Shown: positions 42,164-53,334, counted from the first letter of the stretch. The stretch: 64,000 nt of DNA from Panaeolus papilionaceus (GCA_015501605.1 JADNRZ010000012.1:310001-374000); one strand, 5' to 3'. Numbers and translations are program-made. Notes: generated by a model not told the origin, from the sequence alone.

Positions 42164-42481
42164 AGCCAATCATAATCAACAACGCGATGATACTAAATCA
42201 TCAGGAAACCCTCAGACGACCTATTTTACAGGTCGAGCTTCTATACATATTCTGACCAAGTTGTATTATTAGTTCGCGTGGTTGATTTGACGGTGGCATT
42301 ACCTCCCAATCTGACTCTCACCATATGACTCGATCACAAATGATGTGGATCAACCTGAACCTAGATAAACGAGAGATTGACTGTGATTCAGTTACCCTCA
42401 TACCTATCTTACAAGTACCAAGCACCGAGAAAAGTGAGTCTAAAGGATGAGGACCAAGGCCAGCAAGCTCATATAACTTAG
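42164..42481. other. intergenic, PhzF-like promoter
   Basis: About 320 bases between the kinase-like gene and the PhzF-family gene; nothing specific recognised. Confidence 0.4.
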
Positions 42482-43384
42482 ATGAGCACTACTCAAGCAA
42501 GCCATACCCTCAAATTCACAACGTTGGACGTGTTCACGTCTGAACGTTTTGCAGGCAATCCCCTTGCAATCGTCGAGGTTCCAAAGGGCGTCAAACTATC
42601 CCAAGAAACAAAACAGACAATAGCTCGAGAATTCAACCTCTCTGAGACTGTCATCCTCCACGAACCCGAGAACGAAAGTGCACCAGTAACCATCGATATC
42701 TTCATGACAAATGCAGAACTGCCTTTCGCAGGACATCCAACTGTTGGCACCAGCTGGTTCCTTCTGTCGCGTCGCAAAGATCAACAAACAGTAACGCTTC
42801 GTATCAAGGCAGGGGACATTCTCGCACAGCGCGAGAACGAAGGCAAAGTTCGGCTTCGTGTCCCGACTAATTTTAAAACCCATGCGCCTCATTTCATCCC
42901 CGAGATTAAGGCTCAGCAAAAGGTTGTCAAGCCGGAAGACTACGCGAATGGTTTAGACGGCGCTGAAGCTGTGGCGTCGATCGTCAAGGGCATGACCTTC
43001 CTGTTATTGAAGGTGACTTCTGAGGAAGCGCTGGCAAGATTCAGGACATACGCCGAGCATTTGTATATCCCAGAATTAGGTGACTGGGCATCCTTCGTCG
43101 GAGTGTATATTTACTACGAGAGGGAGGATGGTGTCATCCGAACCCGCATGTTCGACGCAACAATGGAGGATCCTGCAACGGGATCGGCAGCATCAACCTT
43201 GGCAGGCCATTTAGCACTCCAGAAAGGACCAGGAAAATGGGCTTTCCACCTCACTCAAGGAGTGGAAATGGGGAGGAAGAGCGATATTAATGTTTGGGTC
43301 GAGGTTGGGCAAGATAATCAAATAATTTCTGTTGAGTTGGGCGGTACGGCGGTCAGCGTTATGGAAGGATTTATAACTGTATAA
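42482..43384 (+). CDS. PhzF-family isomerase-like protein
   Basis: A single uninterrupted frame of 300 residues, unusual in this intron-rich window. Full-length match to the PhzF/diaminopimelate-epimerase-fold family: LDVFTSERFAGNPLAIVEVP at the N-terminus, FNLSET with the conserved catalytic Glu (about residue 55), ELPFAGHPTVGTSW, and MEDPATGSAASTLAGHLA in the second half. Bacterial PhzF isomerises dihydro-hydroxyanthranilate in phenazine synthesis; fungal members are of unknown substrate and no phenazine genes lie nearby. The lack of introns could reflect intron loss or transfer, but the codon use looks similar to its neighbours by eye. Confidence 0.92.
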   Translation: MSTTQASHTLKFTTLDVFTSERFAGNPLAIVEVPKGVKLSQETKQTIAREFNLSETVILHEPENESAPVTIDIFMTNAELPFAGHPTVGTSWFLLSRRKDQQTVTLRIKAGDILAQRENEGKVRLRVPTNFKTHAPHFIPEIKAQQKVVKPEDYANGLDGAEAVASIVKGMTFLLLKVTSEEALARFRTYAEHLYIPELGDWASFVGVYIYYEREDGVIRTRMFDATMEDPATGSAASTLAGHLALQKGPGKWAFHLTQGVEMGRKSDINVWVEVGQDNQIISVELGGTAVSVMEGFITV

Positions 43385-43668
43385 ATATGACTTTTCGCCA
43401 GATTAAAGTCAAAAAAATATCTACGAATAAAGAGCAGCTTCCCCTTCATAACAAGATATTTTCTGGCCTTTCTGAATATTGAAACCTCTAATGGTCGTCG
43501 CTGTAAGTTGAAGAGGAAGGTGATTGCCCGACGTGGGTGCATCTTTGTTTGCTCGATAGCCAATTGCCAAACATCTCCGAAAATCTCGTCTCGGCAAATG
43601 TCATCGTTCAGCTAAATTATATGGATTGAGCTCTTCCGAGTCTTCGATCCTTCCTACTACACTTAAAA

Positions 43669-46600
43669 ATGGATTCATCATTGGGGAAGAGAAAAGAGAG
43701 AGACGAGGAAAAGACACATGGGTAGAGTGAAATTTAACACCAATTTTTCAAGATTTAATGTTCATCAAAACCGCCATTTAGATCAACACTTTTCGTGTCA
43801 AATCTGCCTTATAATGCGACTTCAGTCGATCTAGAAACACTTTTCTCGGACATCGCACCTGTAAAATCTGGTTTCGTTGTCACAGAACAAGGTACTGGGG
43901 TTTCAAAAGGTGTGGGATATGTTGTATTTGCTCTGAAGGAGGATGCCGAAAGCGCTTTCGAGTCGATATCGAAGGATGGTATTGAACTTGTAGGGAGGAA
44001 GTTGAGAGTGCAGTGGGCAGATCAAAAGGTACGTCAGTTGATAACATTGTCCTAAGAATTGTCTGACAGCAATTTAGCCCAAAGAAAAGGGAGAGAAGGT
44101 GTCAAAACCACCTAAACCTGCCAAGCATCGTCCTGTTATTGCCCGGCTTCCTCATGATCCCAATGCCATTCGCACCATCGTTGTCTCTGGTTTGCCGTCA
44201 GGAATCGACTCCAAGGTGCTTTGGAAGAAAATGCGCAAGTATCCAGGTGCTGAGAAGGTCGAATGGCCAGTCAAGGGTGATGAAGACGTTGAGGACCCTA
44301 GTACAGGTCTGAATAACATATTTCTGGGAACGATCACAATGCTAACTTTTCTTTCTGTTATATAGCACATGTCCTTTTCACGACACCTGCCAATGCATCC
44401 GACGCTGTTACCAAGCTTCACGCGCACGTTTACAAGGGATCCTTACTCTCTGTTACTCTCAAAAAGCGTCTAGAAGCTCTTGCAAAACCCGTCGCACCCA
44501 AGAAAAACAAATCGGAAAATAACGACGGTGCTTCCCCCCAAAAGATCAATGCCACTGTTGCTGCCCCAAGCCATGCCAGTCGCCTCATCGTCCGTAACCT
44601 TCCCTTCCAAGCGACGGAGCAAGATTTGCGCGCTATCTTTCTACCATACGGACCTATTCACTCAATCCATATACCTTTAGATGAGACACCTAAGAAGGAA
44701 AGCGACGAGCCAGAGAGTAGCACTGCTGCAGCTACTGCCATTGCATATGCTGCTGCCAAACCCCCCAGAACAAAAGGTTTTGCATTCGTCTGGATGTTGA
44801 GCAAGAAGGACGCAGAAAAGGCCCTTGAAGGATGTAACGGCATGGTGGTCAGGGCTGGTGTCGCGCAGCAGATGCTGTCAGACAAGCAGAAAAAGAAGAA
44901 GGTGAAGAGGCTGGAGAAAAAGATGAAGGAGGCTTCCTTGAAGCCAAAGGACGAAGAAAAGGATGCCGAGGAGAAGGAACAGAGTGGGGCGGAGTCGGAG
45001 GAAGAGAAGGAGGAAAAAGAAGACGATAAGCGGGCGACGGAGCGTGTTATCGCTGTGGATTGGGCTCTTAGTAAAGAGAGATGGAAAGAAGAGAAAGCCA
45101 AGATTGAGGAGGAAATGTCTGGAGACTCAGACTCTGAAGGTGAAGACAGCGAGGATGAAGGACTGGGTGTTCACAGTTCCGGCAGTGAGGACGGCGAGGA
45201 CGATAGTGATGACGAGGAGGATGATGAAGAAGAACGAGACGAAGAGCCTGTTAAACCTCAACTCCCTCCGCCAGAAACTGGAACGACCCTATTTATCCGT
45301 AATATTTCATTCGATGCGACAGAAGATGATCTGCGAACACTGTGTGTCTCTACGACCATCTTTTACCGATGCTTTTGCTAACCCAACTCAACTTTAGATT
45401 CCGTGCATTTGGCCCACTACGATATGCCAGAATAACAATGGATCGTGAAACTGGCCGCTCAAGGGGAACCGGCTTTGCCTGCTTCTGGAATGTTGCTGAT
45501 GCCGATAAAGCCGTTCAGCAAAGTGAGCTTTTGCGTTCAGAAACGACGGCCTTGCCTAGCACTGCGGTGAGTGTAGAACGGTAAATTTATTGACATGCTC
45601 TCATGATAGTCATTATCCTGTAGCCCAAGAAAAACCCCTTCCAGATGCCCTCCATCTTGACTCCTGATCCCTCATCAAGCCTCGCACAAAGCTTGGTGCT
45701 GCATGGGCGTACACTTGATGTTGTGCGAGCAGTAACACGCGACACGGCTGCCAAGCTAAAGGAAGACAACGAGAAGTCAAGGCAGAAGGATGACAAACGC
45801 AACATGTATCTCCTCCGCGAAGGAGGTAAGCCTTGGATATACCTTCTACACCCCATAATGGCTAATACACGCGTTCTTCTAGTAATTATGCCCAACTCTC
45901 CAGCTGCCGCTCTTCTCACTCCTGCAGAAGTCGAACGCCGGACATCATCCTTTAACGCTCGCCGTGCCCTCCTCAAATCCAATCCCTCTCTTTTCATCTC
46001 CCGAACTCGTCTGAGTGTGCGCCAGATTCCTACCTTCGTCACGGAGCACATGCTCAAACGCCTTGCCATCCATTCCATCAAAGCTTTCAACAGCGAATAC
46101 AAACAAGGCAAGCGTGACGGCCTATCACCTGATGAACTCATAGATCCACCTGCTGCTCAGAAGGAGGATGACGCCATGGATGTAGACCAAGAGGAAGGCA
46201 AGACAAAGAAGAAGAAATTCACTGGCAGGGATACTGGCGTGAAGCAGACGAAGATCGTAAGACAGGCCGAGCGTGTTGACCCTGTCACAGGCAAGGGAAA
46301 GAGCAAAGGATATGGTTTCGTCGAGATGACCAAGCACTCGGATGCTCTTCGACTCCTTCGATGGGCGAACAACAACCCCGAAGTTGGGCCTCTGTTTGAG
46401 TCTTGGTGGAAAGACGAATTGGAGAGAATGCTCAAGCTTGAGCGGGCCAAGGACGAGAAGGATAGGGATGAGGGTAGGATCAAGAGATTGAAAGAAGAGA
46501 TCGAGAATAGCCCGACTGGTAGGAAGAGCAAAGGCAGCCTGATTGTAGAGTTCTCGATTGAGAATGTTCAGGTTGTCCAACGAAGAAATGCCGCTGCGCA

Positions 46601-46933
46601 ATCTGGACGTGATAAAGCCGGGGTGAGTTTACGTGCATGTCTGACATTGTGTCTAGTCTCATGACATCTCTATTTTTATAGCCTCAATCCAAGCCAGAAC
46701 AAACGGGCGACAAGCGTCATTCAAGGCACGATGAAGAGCTGGGAGTCAAATCCGAACGATTGGACAGCCATCCTAAAAAGAAACGCCGTCTTTCGACAGA
46801 TTCCCCTCGAAAGGCACCAGCTCTAGCAGACTCAGTTGAAGATAAAAAGCCGGCTCCAAATGCTAACCCTCTGGGTTCAATCATTGGCAGAAAACGAAAA
46901 GAACGAAAGGCCGGGAGGAAGGGCAAATCATAG
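43669..46933 (+). CDS. NOP4: nucleolar multi-RRM protein, Nop4/RBM28 family
   Basis: Eight exons: 43669-43721, 43782-44028, 44078-44306, 44366-45341, 45398-45566, 45624-45825, 45883-46622, 46682-46933; 2868 nt, 955 residues. Ribosome biogenesis factor needed for 60S subunit maturation (yeast Nop4, human RBM28). RRMs begin at about residue 19 (STLFVSNLPYNA), 133 (TIVVSGLPS), 249 (RLIVRNLPF) and 483 (TLFIRNISFD, GRSRGTGFACF), with a fifth partial one around 770 (KGYGFVEM). A long Glu/Asp/Ser acidic block (about 420-475) precedes RRM4, and a Lys-rich tail (KKKRR, GRKRKERKAGRKGK) gives a nucleolar signal. The order and spacing match Nop4/RBM28. Confidence 0.93.
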
Positions 46934-47182
46934 GGTATCTTTCCCGTGTTTATAATATCACACATTGTTGTTTTGGTCAACCCCTAGACGTGTTAAGAAT
47001 TGAATCATCCTTTCGTCTCATCTTGTATTTCTATTTTGGATTTGGAGGTCATTGAGCGCTTCCGGAAAAATATTGACATTGACACGATAGATATCTTGGA
47101 TAGGCGAGACGTGAAAGATCCCCAATGGACCAACACATCTTTCTACTTCTAAAATCGCAGGACTTTCGCCTAGATAATCTCT

Positions 47183-47525
47183 TCAGTAATACGTCGTGAC
47201 AGGGACACCCAGGGAAGCAGGAAGAGTCATCTGCCAAGGCACAGTTCAGTTCACGGAAAATCTACGGTTGCAAACATTACCGACGGTCCGTAATCCAGTT
47301 GTAGTGCACTAAAACCCTGCGGCACATTTGGTAGGGCCTCGCCCCCATCCGCAGGGTTATTAGCACAGTGTTTATCGTCATCAAGGCATCGATTCAAGAC
47401 TGGAATTTACATTAGGCGAACGCCAGTTGTCCTGCACCGTCAGATGGCACTGGGACTGGTAGGCCCAGGACCATAGTAGTGCAATGAATCAAAGAGAAGG
47501 TGAAAGCTAACGGCGTAAAATGCAT
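47183..47525 (-). pseudogene. degraded paralog of the secreted CBM1 protein at 54.3-54.7 kb
   Basis: Homologous along its length to the intact gene at 54344-54697. It keeps an ATG and signal peptide (MHFTPLAFTFSLIHC...), but the codon matching CAA before the first intron is TAA, the GTAAGT donor is GTAAAT, a further in-frame TAG follows the GPTKCAAGF segment, and small indels shift the frame before the final VPVTT-like end. The remains GPTKCAAG and NWIT still show the CBM1 origin. No functional protein is likely. It lies divergently upstream of the intact F-box gene at 48 kb, the same arrangement as in the right-hand unit. Confidence 0.8.
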
Positions 47526-48053
47526 CCTGAGCTCGATTGTGAAAACGCTGAAGCAACTCTGTTGCAATGAATCTATTTTATATGCAGTCGCTACCATGTT
47601 TTCTGTGCCCTAGCTAATGCAGCATGCTCCGATAAGGTGCTGTCAATCACTTTCAAAACACTTTCAAATTGCGTCGACTTAACCTAGCCTTTCCTGGGTC
47701 CTATGACCAAGACCGAAACGTCGACCCCGAGTCTGAGATATACGTCGTGTCTTATTACCAAGTGCGCTTCAGGTCAACGATACACAATATGATAACTCAA
47801 GCGGAACGCAAAGTTGACCTGAAGAGCGGTCATGGGCCCGCGTTGCAGTTCATTATGATTCAGGGGCTTCCGTCACAGTCCGCTTGTTAAGTACACCAAT
47901 TTAAAGTCGTGACTATAGTGACCTAATAGTAATAATAGTAGGGCGTGCAACCGTCAACGTGCCTGCTGCCACACGCACAGACCTGATAGTTACATAGTGA
48001 CAACCCCCTTCATAACCTGAGTGCATCGTCTCGTCGAATTCGTAATCCGAACT
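47526..48053. other. intergenic of the left CBM1/F-box unit, homologous to 53.4-53.5 kb
   Basis: Contains a segment at about 47680-47830 (AGCCTTTCCTGGGTCC and following) clearly similar to 53400-53520, part of the ancestral duplication unit. No gene; a 73-codon plus-strand frame at 47669 is not supported by its copy. Confidence 0.5.
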
Positions 48054-49771
48054 ATGGGGAAATTTTTGGACCTCCCGAATGAGGTCTTGACCGAAATAGG
48101 CCTAAATGTAAGTGTTTCGAGAGTATCTTCCATCATGCCGGCTCAATATTTCGATACAGATTCCCTATAATCAAGTGCAACTCATGCGACTCCTATCTCG
48201 TCAAGTAAATATGGCTGTCGAGCATCTTGCTCTATCAAAAACTACTGTATCCTGGGATAGCTTCACTGGCCCAAAATATAGAAGGCGAGTCCGAAACATA
48301 CCCACAGAGCAGCTCAGGGCATACAGCGCTCGGGGTCAGACACCAGCCTTCGGGACCGTTCGACACTTGAACATATATGTGGACTGCTCTATAATTGGCG
48401 GGATAAGCAAAGCGTATCCCACGGGAAAGCTTATGGAAATGCAACAGTTACAGGAGTTCAATGAACTGCTGAAGAGCTTTCTACAGAACGGTGCGCTCAG
48501 AAACCTGCAGAGCGTCAGGTGTGTCGCTTCACCGTATTGAGATGCTCATCTGCTCATACCATATTACCGAGGTGGAACGTATTTCCATGCCACCACGTCA
48601 AAACTAGCGGTAGCATTGCTTGTGTGGGATTTCTGGCAGATTTAGTTGAAGGGTTGTCCAGGATCAGCAATGAACCCTTCAAGTACTTTGAGTTGCATCG
48701 GCGAAGGAGAGCGGACGAGGAACATTTTTTCAACCCTGCATTACCTGCTTATATTCCCCCATGCAGAACCTTCGTGATGAGGGGATTTTATGGCTCCCAA
48801 TCTGTTGACCCTGTTTTATGGATCAGTCCTGACATCCATCCTGTGCTTGACCTGCTTGTTAGGTCTAGATCCGCTCTGGAGTACATGGATGTTGATTTTC
48901 AGCTCAACGAGCACAGATTGGATAGGCTCTTTCCAGGCCCCATGGTCGTGAACGCTCCCTTCGAAAGCAACAGACAGGATTCGATTCAGAAATGCCCTCA
49001 ATATTTGAACCTCAACATCACCCTGGATTCCAGATTTGATGGTCTCAAGCCCCATCTCGTGCACCGTTTCCAATCCCTCAGAAGAATCCACGTATCCTCC
49101 ACTAGAAGTTACGTTGACGACGATGGTCTTCTCGAACAACTTTACTTGTATCATGGATCGATGGAGGTTCTATCAGAATTCAAATCTCTGTGGACCCAAT
49201 TGTTAGCGGAAAGGATATTTGTTGAGGTGATCGAAATTCACACCAACGAGGTCGAAGATGGTTTGATCGAGTATCTTGCGGGATACCCTCGACCGCTTTT
49301 GAAGGAGTTAAAAATGAGCACGACTATCAGATGCCACCCAGTTCATACTCCCATCATCGTGCGTCGATTCTACGACCTCGCGCTGCCTGTAATAGGGCCC
49401 GGATTGACAAACCTAAGCATCGAGTGCTTCGAACCGAGTCCTTGGTGTTTAAGCTACAACTGGACTCTGACCGAAGAACCGACTTTTATCCCATCCTTCT
49501 GCACTTGCACCTCTTTGGAAAGTGCTACAGTTCCAGTCGACGTAACAAAAAGGGCCGATCAGGATGTCCTGAAGGTATGTCAAGCCTTTAATACTCAACC
49601 AAGTGATGCTAATGTTCAGCTAAACAGAACATGATGTTGCGCACCTTTGGCGGCTACTCTCCAAAACTTCATAGAGTCAACGTCATCGAAATACTCAAAG
49701 TATATCAGGGTTGGGACGATCGTAGTTTTCCTTCTTTCTATTGCATTACGCAAGTCGTCGCCTTGAGATAA
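48054..49771 (+). CDS. F-box-type protein, intact paralog of the 55.5 kb gene
   Basis: Four exons: 48054-48107, 48160-48518, 48572-49574, 49628-49771; 1560 nt, 519 residues. The N-terminus MGKFLDLPNEVLTEI is the first helix of an F-box, split by an intron and followed by QVQLMRLLSRQVNMAVEHLAL. The body has no named domain but is conserved with the right-hand paralog: PAFGTVRHLNI, CRTFVMRGF, SLRRIHVSS, LAERIFVEVIEIHTNE, GYPRPLLKELKM and YSPKLHRVNVIEIL. Intron positions are shared. F-box proteins bring substrates to SCF ubiquitin ligases, but the target-binding part here is unrecognised. It is divergent from a CBM1 pseudogene on its left. Confidence 0.8.
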
Positions 49772-50487
49772 GAAGATCCAAGGAAAGGTCGTACAGCATG
49801 GACGTTGCGACGTCCATTATCGTTTCAAGTAATCATGTAATTCATCCATCGTAAATCTCGACACAAATGTATTCTCCGGCTGTCTCCTTGCAGACAACTC
49901 GCGGATGTCCACATTATGGGTAAATAATATTGAACCTGGACTCTGCTTGATCCGCGACCACCACCTTCTCAGACTTTCGCACGGTTGACACACCAGGAAA
50001 CGTCCAGACGTGGAGAGCGAAACGAGTATTAGAGTACATACCCCTACCCTATACTTATAAACCTAACCATACGTCTCCGCCACAACAAAACGAATTCATT
50101 TGAATTGAAACTAAATGAAATGTTTGCGAGACAGCAAGGAGGCGCTAAGCTGAGCAATAAGTGGGGTTGGACAATTCCTGCAGTGCGTGATGTCAATGTC
50201 ACAATGATTCAGACTGTGTGACATACCAAATACTTGAGACAAGTCTGCTCTGTCGTCTACAACCATCTACACCGTATAAAATAGTTATCAGACGTTTAAT
50301 ATATGTATTTCAAACATATTAAGTATGTTATTGTGAAATTTAATATTCCACACAGCTCATATACTCAAAAACAAGCCTTTTCCCTGCCAAATTCAACGTG
50401 AAAATCAAGCAGCATGATAGAGCCCCAGGATTTGAATATGAATGAAAATGTTTATACTAAGATATTCATAATTTCCATGTCCGGTTA
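49772..50487. other. intergenic, AT-rich flank between F-box gene and foldback/LINE
   Basis: The first ~150 bases are homologous to about 53960-54090 (3' end of the duplicated unit). Beyond about 49930 the similarity stops and the sequence becomes AT-rich. No gene seen. Confidence 0.4.
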
Positions 50488-50598
50488 ACGCTACGCTTTT
50501 TTAAAAAACGAAACACTTCATTTAGCCCCATTTTCGTCTCAAAATTAAGTGTTTGAGGGCCATAACGGAGAAATTTAAATTTGAAAAAAGCGTAGCGT
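50488..50598. repeat. nested foldback (hairpin) sequence, 15-bp perfect arms
   Basis: Outer arms ACGCTACGCTTTTTT (50488-50502) and its exact reverse complement (50584-50598), with a second inner palindromic pair AAACACTT (50511-50518) and AAGTGTTT (50547-50554). It resembles a small MITE-like or foldback element, but no clear target-site duplication flanks it, so its class is unknown. Confidence 0.55.
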
Positions 50599-50660
50599 GA
50601 TAGACCTAACATTTTTATGTGCCTTAGAATTTTATTTCATGTAAATCGGTGAAGAACCTG

Positions 50661-53303
50661 AGGAGTTATGATCTTGTAGTTTTTTGGTGTCAAATGGAGC
50701 GCATCAACAGCGCGCAACAGCACGCGCCTTATCAGTCAGGGGCGCGAAACACGCATCAGGGACACCGCCGCAGACATGTATTGCGTCGCGTTGCATACCT
50801 TCCCTCTCCACACCAGCGCAACACATGTATGCACATGTGATAGTCATGTATGTATGTAAATACACATTTTTCGAGTCTTTTCGTTGCGTTTTGAGGTCTT
50901 CCGCCTAGTGTAAGTTCTGTACACAGCAGATGAGTATCTCACTGATTTAACTTGAGATTAATGTTTTCTATAGATGACTATTAATACTACTGTTATACTT
51001 TACTATTGGACTGGCTCTACAAGGCCTAGACTCAGTAAGCGACAGAAACAGAATCACACAGCTGGTAAAATGGGTGGCAAAAACATGAGTGAGTCCCAAC
51101 ATCTTTGTTTGTTCATTGAATCACACATTTTGAATATTCGTAGACCATTCACAATTAATCCTGGTGCTATTTAGGTTCTACATGGTAACTAGAGTGATAT
51201 CCTGTAAAAAATTTGGGTAGAAAGATGTTATCGCTCGCAGAAGAGACTTGTCTCAACATTGGTGACAGATTCAGGGTTGTGACAGCTTGTAACGCTGCCG
51301 CAACAGTGACGGGAATTGTCCAACCCCACAATAAGCACAACAGCGAGAGGCGGGTAAACTCTGATAATCTCAATAACACCAACAGACCAAACCAGAACTC
51401 GAGCACTAACACAACTGGTGGAATGGCCGCAGCAAAAGGCACAGGAAACCCAGTAAATACACCAGGCAACCGTAGACAGGTCACAGATGCGGAATCCGCG
51501 ACCAAATACCTGAAGATGGTAGGAGTCATCCATCCCGACAAGGAATACGACCTAGGCACCTTCGCCATCGCACTTGATACTGTGGCAAACAACCTTAACA
51601 GTGACGAAAACACGCCAGCAATAAAGGCTATTTCTATTCTGCTACAAGAGATGAAACCAGTGAGGAAGGAGGAGGAAGAAGGGAAGGAGAAAGAAATGTT
51701 ACAAACAGTGGCAAACACTTTTAGAGAAGCAAAGGAAGACTGGAGGGTGATGATGCAGGAAGCTTGGGAGGGAATAGACAGCAAGATGAAGCAGCACGAA
51801 GAAAACATGGAAAAGAAAATGAAAGGGATCTTCGACGCCGAAAGGAAACAACTCCTAGACGACATCCAGGAGACCGTACATCAATCTCAATTTTCAACAC
51901 CCAGGAGAACGGGCGAGAAGGATTCATATGCAGGAGCCACGGCCAGAGGAGGATGGGAAGGGAGCGGAGCGGAAGCGAAAGGGGGGGAAGTGATGAGGCC
52001 AGGAGAGGCAGCTTTGAAGGCAAAGACTTCCAAACGACAAATCATGCTTGAAAAGACAAAAGGGATGAAGGAATGGGGCATGGACACATTGACACCTGGA
52101 GAAATCGTTATGAAGGTCAACATAGGGATCAACCGGGCCAAGCAGGACAGGACAGACGCAAAGGGGGTGAAGAACATCATAGCAGCGAGGAAGTTGCCAA
52201 GGGGAGGAGTTTTATTAACGGCGGCGGATGAGCCCACAGCGAAGTGGATCAAAGAGGTTGCAACGAAAGACTTCCTAGACAATATCGGTGGATCAACAAG
52301 CGTCGTAAAGAAAGGCTATAATCTAGCCATGGACTACGTACCTGTGAGCTTGAACCCAAGTTCGGAGGCAACATGCAGGGAGATCGAAAGAGAAAACAAC
52401 CTAAAGGAGGGGGCAATCATCAATGCGAGGTGGTTCAAAAACCCGGACAACAGGAGGCAGGGTCAGAAAGCGGCAGGCATGCTGCTAACAGTGAAGCGAG
52501 CCAGACAAGCCAATATGATTATCAGGAAAGGTATCATGATTGACTTTAACATGATCTTCGGGAGGAGGATGGAAATCAACCCAAGAACATGCTACAAATG
52601 CCAGGAAGTAGGAGCGGAACACACTGCAGCGGAGTGTCCAGGTGAACAAATATGTGGCACGTGTGGAGGGGAACACCACTATGCGGAATGCGTCAATGGG
52701 GACAAGGAATACTGGTACTGCAGAAACTGCGACCAAGAGGGTCATGGTCCAGCGGACAAAGCCTGTCCAGCCTATACGGCGGCGAAAGCCAAACTAGATG
52801 CGAGACACCCAGGCAACACCCAGGTACTATTTGACGAAACCGATGACGAGAGTGAAGACAAGGAGAGGGAGCAAACGGTGAAAATCAGAGAAGCAAGAAA
52901 ACCCAAATCGACAAGGGGAGAGAAGAGGGAAGAACCTGCGAAGGGACCCAGACTGGAAACAGGTGGAGGAAACAGAGGAGGAAACATGGGGGATAAACAT
53001 AAGACGAAACCAGTGGGAGGGCAGGTGCCAAGGAGTGGCAGCCATAAGGGTACAAGGAGTATCCTAGTGAGTGATAGTGATGAGAGCGAAGTGGAGGAAA
53101 TGCCACATACACTTAGATACTTAGACACGAACACGGACACCTTAAATAGATATGTAGTAGTATAAAAGAGAACGGTCCCATTGGACCGTTATAGTTATGT
53201 TAAAACCCAAACCGGAGTAGCACTGTATATACAAAATGACCGCTACGAGGACCTTTGGAAATGGCCTGGCCATCCAAAAAGGTCGATAATACAACTATTA
53301 AAA

Positions 53304-53334
<31 letters not shown>
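50661..53334 (+). mobile_element. LINE-derived element with ORF1 only and poly-A/(TA)n tail
   Basis: A 3' tail of about 22 A (53300-53321) followed by (TA)n to 53334, plus a gag-like ORF1 with zinc knuckles, indicate a non-LTR retrotransposon. No endonuclease/reverse transcriptase ORF2 lies between ORF1 and the poly-A, so the copy is non-autonomous or internally deleted. The left end is uncertain: GAACCTG occurs at 50654-50660 and just after the tail (near 53337), a possible 7-bp target-site duplication that sets the start used here. The hairpin AACGGTCCCATTGGACCGTT lies at 53171-53190. Confidence 0.6.
51225..53165 (+). CDS. LINE ORF1 (gag-like) protein with three CCHC zinc knuckles
   Basis: Uninterrupted 646-codon frame from ATG 51225 (an earlier TTG is not used). 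N-terminal Asn/Thr-rich region, a charged coiled-coil-like part rich in Glu/Lys (about residues 140-220), a central segment (GEIVMKVNIGINRA...KLPRGGVLLTAADE) resembling the RRM-like region of LINE ORF1 proteins, then three knuckles: CYKCQEVGAEHTAAEC, CGTCGGEHHYAEC and CRNCDQEGHGPADKAC. The tail is acidic then basic. Such proteins bind element RNA and act as chaperones. Base composition and A-rich coding strand differ from neighbouring genes. In the same frame, codons stay open for 45 codons after the TAA at 53163-53165. Confidence 0.85.
   Translation: MLSLAEETCLNIGDRFRVVTACNAAATVTGIVQPHNKHNSERRVNSDNLNNTNRPNQNSSTNTTGGMAAAKGTGNPVNTPGNRRQVTDAESATKYLKMVGVIHPDKEYDLGTFAIALDTVANNLNSDENTPAIKAISILLQEMKPVRKEEEEGKEKEMLQTVANTFREAKEDWRVMMQEAWEGIDSKMKQHEENMEKKMKGIFDAERKQLLDDIQETVHQSQFSTPRRTGEKDSYAGATARGGWEGSGAEAKGGEVMRPGEAALKAKTSKRQIMLEKTKGMKEWGMDTLTPGEIVMKVNIGINRAKQDRTDAKGVKNIIAARKLPRGGVLLTAADEPTAKWIKEVATKDFLDNIGGSTSVVKKGYNLAMDYVPVSLNPSSEATCREIERENNLKEGAIINARWFKNPDNRRQGQKAAGMLLTVKRARQANMIIRKGIMIDFNMIFGRRMEINPRTCYKCQEVGAEHTAAECPGEQICGTCGGEHHYAECVNGDKEYWYCRNCDQEGHGPADKACPAYTAAKAKLDARHPGNTQVLFDETDDESEDKEREQTVKIREARKPKSTRGEKREEPAKGPRLETGGGNRGGNMGDKHKTKPVGGQVPRSGSHKGTRSILVSDSDESEVEEMPHTLRYLDTNTDTLNRYVVV

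Noticed and set aside
51167..51865. 232-codon minus-strand frame opposite LINE ORF1
   Set aside because: Serine/phenylalanine-rich antisense shadow of an A-rich coding strand.
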